From Bacillota bacterium (lineage in GTDB: Bacteria > Bacillota > Clostridia > Acetivibrionales > DSM-1351): a DNA stretch of 20,037 bases. The translations under genes and the position numbers were made by a program. Under the pieces are notes generated by a model. That model was not told where the DNA came from. It did not search any database and saw only the letters and a program-made list of their open reading frames with translations. The stretch lies in the NCBI GenBank assembly GCA_023426005.1, contig JAFABO010000184.1, positions 1-20,037 on the forward strand, read 5' to 3'. Shown piece by piece: positions 8,472 to 15,608 of this stretch; positions within the stretch are counted from its first letter, which is position 1, and each line of letters begins with the position of its first letter.

Positions 8472-8501
8472 TTGAAATTCTGCATAAAATCGTGTTAGAA
8501 T
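8472..8501 (+). promoter_or_regulatory. Probable sigma-A promoter of the antiporter operon
   Basis: TTGAAA (8472-8477) and TAGAAT (8496-8501) are separated by 18 bp in very AT-rich DNA. A transcript from here would start near 8508 and carry a leader of about 280 nt before the first antiporter gene, including a 14-codon ORF and a hairpin. The gap 8361-8471 before it shows nothing else. Confidence 0.55.
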
Positions 8502-8647
8502 GTGCTTGAGATACTTCTGAAATTATAATAATTTTAAAATCTTGTCTTTAAAAAAATAAAAATCTATTTAAATCAAAATTATTAAATAGTGTCCACACAC
8601 GTACAGAAAAGACATTCATAATGCCATATCTGGAAGGGGGTGAACAT

Positions 8648-8692
8648 ATGTTTGTCAAAATGCTAAGGCAGCATAAAATAAAAACTGAATAA
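8648..8692 (+). CDS. Possible 14-residue leader peptide upstream of antiporter genes
   Basis: A short ORF encodes MFVKMLRQHKIKTE. It is preceded by AAGGGGGTGA (8634-8643), which matches the ideal Shine-Dalgarno AAGGAGGTGA at nine of ten positions and is well spaced, making it the strongest ribosome binding site in the window. The ORF stops four bases before a stable hairpin in the antiporter leader. The peptide is basic and has no recognised relatives. A regulatory leader peptide is the most economical reading; a small functional protein is possible. Confidence 0.5.
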   Translation: MFVKMLRQHKIKTE

Positions 8693-8695
8693 AAG

Positions 8696-8743
8696 AGCGG
8701 TCAGAAGTGAAGTATATTTTTAGTACTTAATTTTTTGACCGCT
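8696..8743 (+). promoter_or_regulatory. Leader hairpin between the short ORF and the antiporter genes
   Basis: AGCGGTCA (8696-8703) and TGACCGCT (8736-8743) form a perfect 8-bp outer stem, and AAGTA (8710-8714) with TACTT (8724-8728) an inner stem. The T-run (8731-8736) sits inside the structure, not after it, so it is not a classical terminator. Its place right after the stop of the leader ORF suggests that ribosome occupancy could alter folding. Confidence 0.45.
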
Positions 8744-8760
8744 GGTATACTTCAATGTTA
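8743..8760 (+). promoter_or_regulatory. Extended -10-like motif shared with 19844-19858
   Basis: TGGTATACT (8743-8751) fits an extended -10 element, and the following bases make TATACTTCAATGTTA (8746-8760). TATACTTTAATGTTA, differing at one base, occurs at 19844-19858 before the last gene, also just after a hairpin. It may be a second promoter for the antiporter genes. Confidence 0.35.
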
Positions 8761-8785
8761 GTACACAAAATGGAGGTACTTAGTC

Positions 8786-9280
8786 ATGACCATTAGAGAA
8801 TCTGATTTGCCGAATATCGGAAGAAAATTTGAAGTAGAGGTCCAGGAAGGAAATAAACTTGTTATTGTGGTACACGATGACGGACGACGGGAGCTTTATC
8901 ACTTTTACCACAATGACCCTGAAAACTGTGCTTCAACGGTAACCCTGGATGACAATGAGGCACGGAATGTTGCTGCAATTATAGGAGGACTGGCATACAA
9001 GCCAAAGGCCCTTGAAACGGTTGATATGGCTTTGGGAGACCTGATAATTGAGTGGTATAAAATTCAAGCCGGTTCAAAATGTATCGGTAAATCCATTGGT
9101 GAGATGCAGGTGAGGAAGACGACGGGAGCATCAATTATCGCTGTTATGGAAAAGGCGCAGAATAAGCATATAAATCCTGGAGTTGACTATGTATTTTCGG
9201 CTGAGTCCACCATAGTTGTAATCGGGGAAAGAAAGCACTTAAAAGCGCTTAAAAATTATTTATTCGGAGGAGAAATATGA
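8786..9280 (+). CDS. khtT: KhtT-like regulatory subunit of a K+/H+ antiporter (RCK_C domain)
   Basis: This 164-residue cytoplasmic protein is the regulatory partner of the antiporter encoded next. Residues 1-75 match the N-terminal domain of KhtT-type subunits (LPNIGRKFEVEVQEGNKLVI). Residues about 84-160 form an RCK_C (TrkA-C) domain (SKCIGKSIGEMQVRKTTGAS, DYVFSAESTIVVIGE). In Bacillus subtilis, KhtT binds c-di-AMP through RCK_C and, with pH, controls potassium efflux through KhtU; the same role is inferred here. GGAGG lies nine bases before the ATG. Its stop codon overlaps an ATG in ATGA that opens a six-codon frame ending at 9297, nine bases before the antiporter start, which could couple translation. 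Confidence 0.87.
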   Translation: MTIRESDLPNIGRKFEVEVQEGNKLVIVVHDDGRRELYHFYHNDPENCASTVTLDDNEARNVAAIIGGLAYKPKALETVDMALGDLIIEWYKIQAGSKCIGKSIGEMQVRKTTGASIIAVMEKAQNKHINPGVDYVFSAESTIVVIGERKHLKALKNYLFGGEI

Positions 9281-9306
9281 AAGTAAAAACATCATAGGGA
9301 GGTAGA

Positions 9307-10521
9307 ATGGATACAATAGTTTTTGAAATTGGATTGGCAATTACACTGATAGCCATAGTGGGGTTTTTATCAAATAAGCTTAACTTTTCGGTAATTCCGT
9401 TTTATATATTGATAGGTATGGCTGTAGGGCCTCATGCCCCACACATTGGCATTATTGATTTAAGGTTTATTGAAAGTTCTGTGTTTATAAATTTTATGGG
9501 CCGGTTAGGCGTGTTGTTCTTATTGTTTTACTTGGGTCTGGAGTTCTCGGTAACACGTCTCATCAAGTCGGGCAGGTCAATTCTTATTGGAGGTACGTTT
9601 TACGTCCTGTTAAACTTTTCTTCAGGATTGCTGCTTGGCTGGATCATGGGCCTTCCTATCAAGGAAACCATAGTAGTATGCGGTATAATGACCAGTTCTT
9701 CAACTGTAATAGTGGCTAAAGTACTTATTGACCTGAAACGTACCGCAAATCCTGAAACAGAAATTATCATGGGAATGATAATGTTTGACGATCTGTTCAT
9801 AGCTATTCACATATCAATATTATCCGGACTGCTTCTCAGCGGATCAAGTTCGGTCTGGGGAATCCTATCCACATCACTTGTAGCCCTTTTCTTTATATTG
9901 GCTATACTTATAGGCGGCAAAAGGGTGGTAAAGTATATTGACAAACTGCTTAACATACAGTCGACAGAGCTTTTCTTACTGGTGGTTATAGGTGTACTGT
10001 TCCTGGTTGCCGGATTTTCCGAAAAACTGCATGTGGCCGAAGCAATAGGTGCCTTGCTTGTCGGTCTTATTATGGCCGAATCGGTGCATGCAAAGAAGAT
10101 TGAACATAATATACTGCCTTTCAGGGACTTCTTCGGCGCAATATTTTTCTTTAGCTTCGGACTTTCAATAGACCCGCTGTCACTGGGCGGCGGTGCAATT
10201 ATGGCGGTTATAGCAGCTGTTCTTACCATTCTGGGAAATATAATAGCCGGAATATTTTCGGGGCGTTTGTCAAAGATATCCAATCAGGCTTCGGCCAATA
10301 TTGGTTTTACTCTTTCGGCCAGGGGTGAATTTTCAATAATTATGGCCAATATAGGTAAGGCAGGCGGGTTAATGCCGGTACTCCAGTCCTTTGTTGTAAT
10401 ATATGTACTGATTCTGGCCATTACCGCTCCGTTGCTAACAAAAGAGTCAAGGAAAATATATAATTTCTGCAATCATATTTATCAGAAGATATCGGGCAGA
10501 CAAAAAAATATTACTTCTTGA
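9307..10521 (+). CDS. khtU: KhtU-like CPA2-family K+(Na+)/H+ antiporter
   Basis: This is an integral membrane protein of 404 residues with about 11-12 hydrophobic segments. It shows the monovalent cation:proton antiporter-2 pattern: LGVLFLLFYLGLEFS (about 68-82), SSSTVIVAKVLIDLKRT (about 136-152) and AEAIGALLVGLIMAES (about 240-255). No cytoplasmic RCK domain is fused; that function is supplied by the gene just upstream, as in khtTU operons. It probably expels K+ (or Na+/NH4+) in exchange for protons to control pH and turgor. GGGAGGT lies four bases before the ATG. Ion specificity cannot be decided from sequence. Confidence 0.88.
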   Translation: MDTIVFEIGLAITLIAIVGFLSNKLNFSVIPFYILIGMAVGPHAPHIGIIDLRFIESSVFINFMGRLGVLFLLFYLGLEFSVTRLIKSGRSILIGGTFYVLLNFSSGLLLGWIMGLPIKETIVVCGIMTSSSTVIVAKVLIDLKRTANPETEIIMGMIMFDDLFIAIHISILSGLLLSGSSSVWGILSTSLVALFFILAILIGGKRVVKYIDKLLNIQSTELFLLVVIGVLFLVAGFSEKLHVAEAIGALLVGLIMAESVHAKKIEHNILPFRDFFGAIFFFSFGLSIDPLSLGGGAIMAVIAAVLTILGNIIAGIFSGRLSKISNQASANIGFTLSARGEFSIIMANIGKAGGLMPVLQSFVVIYVLILAITAPLLTKESRKIYNFCNHIYQKISGRQKNITS

Positions 10522-10562
10522 GGAAATGATGGTTTCAAAACTGAATTTATGGAGGTTGATAA

Positions 10563-11189
10563 ATGAATGTAAAACGTATGCTTCCAATAATTGTTATGAA
10601 ATACATTTTTATTCTTGTGGGTTCAATAATGACTGCTCTGGGTCTTGAGGTCTTTTTCAAAGCCCATAATCTTATCGGAGGCGGAATTATAGGAATTTCA
10701 GTGGTATTGAGCTATCTCAGTGAAATGCCTTTGGGAGTAATAATTTTCATTTTAAATTTCCCCTTTATTCTTATTGAATATATACAACGGGGAAAACAAA
10801 AATTGGTTACAATATTATTTGCATTGGTATCCCTTATTTACTGGATATCCGCAATAAATGCCGATAACTGGGAAACATACGATATACTGAATTCCACCAT
10901 ATTAGGCGGAATTTGCCTTGGCACAGGTTCGGGATTGATTCTAAAATACGGAGGTTTTTTAGACGGGATTGAACATAGAAGAATATTATTTAAGATTAAT
11001 AACAATTATTCACCAAATAAGTTGTTTATATTAATTAATCTTTTTATAGTAATTGCGGCCGGATTTATATTTGGGTGGGAAAATACAATATATTCGCTAA
11101 TAGCCTATATTGTTGTATTTAAAGTAATTGATTTTACACTGGATATATTGCATCCCCTGGACCGTATATACAAGAAGGGACAAAAATAA
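10563..11189 (+). CDS. YitT/DUF161-like membrane protein lacking the C-terminal DUF2179 domain
   Basis: The 208-residue protein has five to six membrane helices and the YitT pattern: ALGLEVFFKAHNLIGGGIIGISV (about 22-44) and GTGSGLILKYGGFLDGIEH (about 121-139). Most family members are about 280 residues and carry a cytoplasmic ligand-binding DUF2179 domain after the last helix. Here the protein ends soon after the final helix, in LDILHPLDRIYKKGQK, with no frameshift visible downstream, so this looks like a natural short form. It lies 41 bases after the antiporter gene with its own GGAGG and probably belongs to the same operon. Transport function of the family is not established. Confidence 0.8.
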   Translation: MNVKRMLPIIVMKYIFILVGSIMTALGLEVFFKAHNLIGGGIIGISVVLSYLSEMPLGVIIFILNFPFILIEYIQRGKQKLVTILFALVSLIYWISAINADNWETYDILNSTILGGICLGTGSGLILKYGGFLDGIEHRRILFKINNNYSPNKLFILINLFIVIAAGFIFGWENTIYSLIAYIVVFKVIDFTLDILHPLDRIYKKGQK

Positions 11190-11197
11190 GAAAATAG

Positions 11198-11251
11198 CCT
11201 TCAAATAACAATTTTATAGGATATAATAATATTAAAATTTATTTTTGAAGG
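11198..11251 (+). promoter_or_regulatory. rsmA promoter inside a hairpin that masks the rsmA ribosome binding site
   Basis: TTCAAA (11200-11205) and a perfect TATAAT (11222-11227) with 16-bp spacing make a good promoter for rsmA. The same DNA is an inverted repeat: CCTTCAAA (11198-11205) pairs with TTTGAAGG (11244-11251), and AATTTTA pairs with TAAAATT inside. The right arm includes part of the GAAGGAG ribosome binding site. Only transcripts entering from upstream contain both arms. Confidence 0.55.
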
Positions 11252-11258
11252 AGAAGTA

Positions 11259-12116
11259 ATGGTTAAAAACAATACACTGGACGTTATCAAAAAACATAAT
11301 CTGAGGTTGACCAAGTCCCTCGGTCAAAACTTTTTGAATGATGATAACGTCGTAAGGAAAATAGTGGATGCCGCTGATCTCAATAAGGATACTCTTGCTC
11401 TCGAGATTGGTCCGGGAATCGGCAGCATGACAAAAGAGCTTGCCGGGAGAGCGGCTGGAGTTGTGGCCATAGAAATTGATAAGCATCTGATACCTGCTCT
11501 CAATGACAACTTAAGTGAGTTTTCAAACATAGACATAATTAACAATGATGTTATGAAAGCCAATATTGACTCCATAATATCTGAATACAAGAATAAATAT
11601 AATTCAAAAGCTGTAAAGGTAGTTGCAAATCTTCCATATTATATTACCACTCCTATAATCATGAGATTTCTGGAAGAGGTCAAGGGAATAGACGGAATGG
11701 TATTTATGGTGCAAAAGGAGGTTGCGCAGAGGATGGTTTCAGGACCGGGTACAAAGGACTATGGGGCACTGTCGGTTGCGGTGCAGTTTTACTGCAAGCC
11801 TGCAATTATATTCGATGTACCGCCCCATTGTTTTATTCCGCAGCCCGAGGTACATTCTACAATTATCAGGCTGGACATATTGAAAAAGCCTTCTGTCAGG
11901 GTTGATGACAAGGAGCTGTATTTCAGATTGGTTAAGGCCTCCTTCGGGCAGAGAAGAAAGACTCTTGTAAACGGGCTTGCCAATGCAGGTTTCCTTAGAA
12001 AGGATAAGGAGCAAATAAAGCAAATAATCGAGAGCATGGGTTTAAAAGACAACATAAGAGGTGAAGTTCTCACAGTACAGCAGTTCGGTGAGCTGTCAAA
12101 CCTGTTGGGACGTTAA
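11259..12116 (+). CDS. rsmA: 16S rRNA adenine(1518/1519)-N6 dimethyltransferase RsmA (KsgA)
   Basis: The enzyme adds two methyl groups from S-adenosylmethionine to each of two adjacent adenines in the 3' hairpin of 16S rRNA during small-subunit assembly. The 285 residues show all family motifs: GQNFL (22-26), the SAM loop EIGPGIGSMT (49-58), the acidic ribose-binding E72 in VVAIEID, the catalytic NLPYYITTPI (124-133) and FIPQPEVHSTIIRL. AAGGAG lies just before the ATG. The length is normal and nothing is missing. In many relatives rsmA directly follows rnmV and a yabE-like gene; here no rnmV is in the window and its neighbours are a membrane protein and a recombinase. A strong terminator ends it. 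Confidence 0.97.
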   Translation: MVKNNTLDVIKKHNLRLTKSLGQNFLNDDNVVRKIVDAADLNKDTLALEIGPGIGSMTKELAGRAAGVVAIEIDKHLIPALNDNLSEFSNIDIINNDVMKANIDSIISEYKNKYNSKAVKVVANLPYYITTPIIMRFLEEVKGIDGMVFMVQKEVAQRMVSGPGTKDYGALSVAVQFYCKPAIIFDVPPHCFIPQPEVHSTIIRLDILKKPSVRVDDKELYFRLVKASFGQRRKTLVNGLANAGFLRKDKEQIKQIIESMGLKDNIRGEVLTVQQFGELSNLLGR

Positions 12117-12146
12117 ACAGTTAAACTAAACAAAAAGAAAATATAA

Positions 12147-12191
12147 AATGCCAATTATGCTTAAAAAATCATAATTGGCATTATTTTTTTT
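12147..12191 (+). terminator. Strong Rho-independent terminator after rsmA
   Basis: AATGCCAATTATG (12147-12159) and CATAATTGGCATT (12170-12182) form a perfect 13-bp stem with a 10-nt loop, followed by A and nine T residues. It insulates rsmA from the recombinase region. It would also be the first structure met by any transcript crossing leftward from the recombinase gene. Confidence 0.93.
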
Positions 12192-12206
12192 CACAGGAAA
12201 ATATTA

Positions 12207-12235
12207 ACGTAACAATTTTATTATTATGTTACATT
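12207..12235 (-). repeat. Left copy of 29-bp palindromic site flanking the recombinase gene
   Basis: Its reverse complement matches 13063-13091 at 27 of 29 positions. The site is itself nearly palindromic: GTAACA and TGTTAC half-sites around an AT-rich centre of 12 bases. This is the usual architecture of a tyrosine recombinase core site. It lies 15 bases beyond the rsmA terminator and 76 bases past the 3' end of the recombinase gene. Function is inferred. Confidence 0.65.
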
Positions 12236-12311
12236 TGGCCTTATGTGTCATTATACACTATAATATTTCCAATTTCTACATTAAATTTAAATTTAAATCT
12301 GACAGAACATT

Positions 12312-12872
12312 TCAGAACTGCACTAATGAATAGAGCTCATCCTTCTGATCCTGATTTATTCCGATATAACGCAAGGTGATACTCTGGGAGCTATGGTTGA
12401 AAGTATCCATTATTAAGCCAACATTATATTTTGACATATTATATGTCCAGTACCCCCAGGTTTTTCTCAAGCTGTGAGTACCGAAATTTTCAACATTGCA
12501 GAACCTGGCCGCTTCCTTTAAAACCCTATAAGCCTGAACCCGTCCGATATATCCGCCTTTTTGGCTCGGGAATAAATAGAAGTCGTGCTTCATATTGGAA
12601 TTTTTAAGATATGAATTAATATTTTTACGCAAGGAATCATTTAACTTTATCTTCTTCTCTTTTCCTGTTTTCATTTCTTTTAATATCAGGTAATCTCTGT
12701 ATTCACCCTTTTCATTCAGTATATCTTTGACTTTTACGGCAAGAATATCACTGATCCTCAATCCGGTATTTAATCCGAATTTAAATAAAAGGCCATATTT
12801 GGGGTCCTTTCCATTTAAAAAATAATAAATTTGCTTAATTTTTGTTTTATCCCGTATAGGTTCTACTGTCAT
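12312..12872 (-). CDS. Small tyrosine recombinase, catalytic domain only
   Basis: The 186-residue protein consists of a tyrosine recombinase catalytic domain with the full active-site set: R39 (NTGLRISD), a lysine in the beta-hairpin about 68-74 (EMKTGKEKKIKL), H133 and R136 (GTHSLRKT), H160 (FNHSS) and the nucleophile Y169 (TLRYIGI). The N-terminal core-binding domain of phage integrases and XerC/D is absent, as in FimB/FimE-like switch recombinases. GGAGG lies seven bases before the ATG. Two inverted 29-bp palindromic sites flank it at 12207 and 13063, and a half-site AATGTAAC lies at 12942 beside its likely -10 (minus-strand TATAAT at 12951-12956). DNA inversion, excision or resolution are all possible. 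Confidence 0.88.
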   Translation of the reverse strand: MTVEPIRDKTKIKQIYYFLNGKDPKYGLLFKFGLNTGLRISDILAVKVKDILNEKGEYRDYLILKEMKTGKEKKIKLNDSLRKNINSYLKNSNMKHDFYLFPSQKGGYIGRVQAYRVLKEAARFCNVENFGTHSLRKTWGYWTYNMSKYNVGLIMDTFNHSSQSITLRYIGINQDQKDELYSLVQF

Positions 12873-12941
12873 GGTGATTCCTCCGAGGTCAGATTAGTGT
12901 GATAGATAAATGTCGTGAATTATAGATATGAGTCAATAAAT

Positions 12942-12956
12942 AATGTAACTATTATA
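12942..12956 (-). promoter_or_regulatory. Likely -10 of the recombinase gene with overlapping half-site
   Basis: The minus strand reads TATAAT (12956-12951) followed by AGTTACATT, the same half-site word (AATGTAAC on the plus strand, 12942-12949) found in both flanking 29-bp sites. No good -35 is present. If the recombinase or another protein binds this word, the gene would be autoregulated. The rest of 12873-13062 is AT-rich and holds nothing else I can name. Confidence 0.4.
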
Positions 12957-13062
12957 GCATATTATATATAAATTGATACATTAATTTTTTACTGGTTTAA
13001 TATGTTTTGTATTTGATTATCAACGTAATTACAGTCATAGTATGCCTTATGTACTCTAAAAG

Positions 13063-13091
13063 AATGTAACATAATAATAATATTGTTACAT
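13063..13091 (+). repeat. Right copy of 29-bp palindromic site, upstream of cheY
   Basis: ATGTAACA (13064-13071) and TGTTACAT (13084-13091) are perfect inverted 8-bp arms around TAATAATAATAT. The site is an inverted copy of 12207-12235 with two differences. It ends 80 bases before the cheY start; TTGTTA at 13083-13088 could act as a -35 (TTATGT follows near 17 bp), so the site may overlap the chemotaxis promoter. Confidence 0.65.
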
Positions 13092-13171
13092 GGCTGGCAA
13101 AAGTATTATGTCAATAAATTTTACAAAAAATTTTATATATAATTAATATTTACAAACAAGGGTGTGATTGG

Positions 13172-13537
13172 ATGCTAAAAGTGTTGGTAGTTGATGATGC
13201 GGTTTTTATGAGACAGGCCTTAAGGCTGATACTTGAAAGAAATGGTTTTACAGTAGTCGGTGAAGCCGAAAATGGCAGGATAGCAGTTCAGAAATATAAG
13301 GAATTGTCACCGGACCTTGTAACAATGGATATAACAATGCCTGAAATGGACGGGATTGAAGCTGTTAAAGCAATAAAAGCAATCAGTCCGGCCAGCAAAA
13401 TAGTTATGATATCGGCGCTGGGACAGGAAAGTCACATCAAGGAAGCTGTTATGGTAGGAGCTACCGGATTTATTGTAAAACCTTTCAAAGAGGAAAGCAT
13501 AATAAAAGCTCTCAGTAAATTTCACAGCAGCACATAA
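13172..13537 (+). CDS. cheY: Chemotaxis response regulator CheY
   Basis: This is a single receiver domain of 121 residues that carries the phosphoryl group from CheA to the flagellar switch. The conserved residues are all visible: acidic pair D8 and D9, phospho-acceptor D53 (TMDITMPEMDG), S81 (MISALGQ) and K103 (VKPF). There is no output domain. AAGGGTG lies eight bases before the ATG. It is the first gene of the cheY-cheA-cheW-mcp-cheR cluster, and the DNA before it contains the right-hand recombinase-type site, so its expression may depend on the state of that site. Confidence 0.94.
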   Translation: MLKVLVVDDAVFMRQALRLILERNGFTVVGEAENGRIAVQKYKELSPDLVTMDITMPEMDGIEAVKAIKAISPASKIVMISALGQESHIKEAVMVGATGFIVKPFKEESIIKALSKFHSST

Positions 13538-13589
13538 AAATAGATCTATTCATTATTCGAAACAAAATTTATAACACGGGGTGGCTATT

Positions 13590-15596
13590 TTGTCGGACTA
13601 TATAAATACTGAACCAATGCAGGAAATGTTTGTATTTGAAACTGCCCAGCTTATTGAACAACTTGAACAGATAATTCTTTACAGTGAAAAGAAAAACGGG
13701 CTTGAAAGCCAAATAAATGAAATATTTCGGATTATGCACACTATCAAGGGCTCTTCTGCAATGATGTGTTTTAATAATATATCCCTGCTGGCACATTCTG
13801 TCGAAGATGTGTTCTTTTATTTAAGGGAGAACAAGCCTCCTAAGGTTGATTATATGTACCTCACCGACATGGTGCTGAAGGTTATTGACTTTATTGGGAG
13901 CGAGGTAGCAAAAATCAAAAATAAGGAAGAGTCCTATGAAGATCCGTCAAATATAATCCACTTGCTTACCAATTTTCTATCTAATTTAAAAACAGTCCGG
14001 CCGGGAGAAGAGATAAACCGCTCTGCACCTGAAGCCGGCAAATTCCATAGCACCCCCGGCGTACGCAATTATGCCTACAAAGCTGTCATAACCTTTGAAG
14101 AGGACTGTGAAATGGAGAGTATGAGAGCATTTGCGGTTATTCATGCACTTCAGCAGGTGGCGTACGGGATCACCCACTGTCCCGAAGAAATTTCCGATGA
14201 GGACAGCTGCAATAAGGAAATCCGCGCCAAGGGGCTGACAGTACAGTTCCACTGCCGGCTGCCCGAAAGCGAAATAAGGCAGCTTCTGGAAGAAACCATG
14301 TTTCTAAGAGAGCTTACAATTGAGTGCGAACCCGTATATGGAGATTATGAAAACTCAGAAGAAGCTGAGATTTGTCTGCCTGACATTGAGGCGGATAGCA
14401 GCGGGAAGAATTCCGGGCTGGCAAACTTGTCAAAGCAAAATTTCATAAGTGTCAATATCCACAAAATGAATAAATTAATGGATGTGGTAGGAGAACTGGT
14501 CATATCCGAATCCATGGTTACCCAAAATCCCGATCTGAAGGGGCTGGAACTGGAAAGCTTCAAAAAAGCGGCCAGACATTTGAGAAAGATAACCGGAGAG
14601 CTGCAGGATATAGTCATGTCTATGAGGATGGTCCCCCTCTCCACTACATTTCAGAAAATGAACAGGATCGTCAGGGATATGAGCAAAAAGCTGGAAAAAG
14701 ATATTGTTTTCGAAATAACCGGAGAAGAAACAGAGGTGGATAAAAATATTATCGAGCACATATCCGATCCATTGATTCACCTGATCCGAAATGCAATTGA
14801 TCATGGGATTGAAACCAGGGAGGAAAGAATATCGGTTGGCAAGGGTGAGATGGGGAAGATCACTCTTGAAGCAAAAAACTCCGGCGGGGACGTTTGGATT
14901 ATTTTGAAGGATGACGGAAGGGGCCTGGACAAGGATAGAATTATCCGGAAGGCCATTGAAAATAATATTCTTTATCAGCCCGCAAGCGATATGACCGACA
15001 AGGAGATATATTCAATCATACTGCTGCCGGGATTTTCGACCAAAGAGGAAGTGACTGAGTTTTCAGGCCGCGGTGTTGGAATGGATGTTGTCAAAAAAAA
15101 TATAGATAAGATCGGCGGTACAGTTCAGATTGACAGTAATCCCGGAACGGGCACCACATTTTCCATAAAAATTCCGTTGACTCTGGCCATTATGGATGGG
15201 ATGACGGTAAGAGTCGGATTGGCCACCTATACCATTCCCACGGTTTCCATACGGGAATCTCTTAAAATCCGCCAAAACGATGTGATAAGTGATCCTGACA
15301 AAAATGAAATGATTATGATCCGGGGTCAATGTTATCCAATATTAAGGTTACATAAGATTTTTAATGTCAAAGCCGGTACAGGTAAACTTGAGGAGGGCAT
15401 TTTGATATTGGTGGAAAGCGAAAATGAAAGTGTCTGTGTCTTCGTTGATAATCTTATAGGCGAGCAGCAAGTGGTGGTCAAAGCATTACCGCAATATATC
15501 AAACAAGTTCAGGGAATTTCAGGATGTACATTATTGGGTGACGGAAGTATCAGCCTGATAATTGATATAGCAAGTCTTATCAACAGTAAACGATGA
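13590..15596 (+). CDS. cheA: Chemotaxis histidine kinase CheA
   Basis: CheA autophosphorylates under receptor control and passes phosphate to CheY. I place the start at TTG 13590 because GGGGTGG lies five bases before it; a GTG at 13581 in the same frame has no such site. The 668 residues contain P1 with the phospho-histidine H50 (RIMHTIKGSSA), a CheY-binding P2-like region (about 160-250), the P3 dimerisation helices (about 285-350), the P4 ATPase domain with the N box (LIHLIRNAIDHGIE, about 397-410), DDGRGLD (441-447) and GRGVGMDVVKKNI (about 493-505), and a C-terminal CheW-like P5 domain (about 535-668). Everything expected is present. Confidence 0.95.
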   Translation: MSDYINTEPMQEMFVFETAQLIEQLEQIILYSEKKNGLESQINEIFRIMHTIKGSSAMMCFNNISLLAHSVEDVFFYLRENKPPKVDYMYLTDMVLKVIDFIGSEVAKIKNKEESYEDPSNIIHLLTNFLSNLKTVRPGEEINRSAPEAGKFHSTPGVRNYAYKAVITFEEDCEMESMRAFAVIHALQQVAYGITHCPEEISDEDSCNKEIRAKGLTVQFHCRLPESEIRQLLEETMFLRELTIECEPVYGDYENSEEAEICLPDIEADSSGKNSGLANLSKQNFISVNIHKMNKLMDVVGELVISESMVTQNPDLKGLELESFKKAARHLRKITGELQDIVMSMRMVPLSTTFQKMNRIVRDMSKKLEKDIVFEITGEETEVDKNIIEHISDPLIHLIRNAIDHGIETREERISVGKGEMGKITLEAKNSGGDVWIILKDDGRGLDKDRIIRKAIENNILYQPASDMTDKEIYSIILLPGFSTKEEVTEFSGRGVGMDVVKKNIDKIGGTVQIDSNPGTGTTFSIKIPLTLAIMDGMTVRVGLATYTIPTVSIRESLKIRQNDVISDPDKNEMIMIRGQCYPILRLHKIFNVKAGTGKLEEGILILVESENESVCVFVDNLIGEQQVVVKALPQYIKQVQGISGCTLLGDGSISLIIDIASLINSKR

Positions 15597-15608
15597 AAGG
15601 AGAACAAC

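Noticed and set aside
8361..8785. A known riboswitch (c-di-AMP ydaO type) before the antiporter genes
   Set aside because: I looked because khtTU-type systems respond to c-di-AMP, but found none of the conserved core of that riboswitch. A covariance-model search would settle it.
9277..9297. Six-codon ORF (MKVKTS) overlapping the khtT stop codon
   Set aside because: It has GGAGG upstream and could couple translation to the antiporter gene, but six codons are too few to support a gene; mentioned in the khtT entry only.
12236..12311. TTAAATTTAAATTTAAAT tract and small GTGT/ACAC hairpin beside the recombinase stop codon
   Set aside because: Simple AT-rich palindromes of this kind are expected by chance in such DNA and the hairpin has only four pairs, so I do not call a terminator or site.
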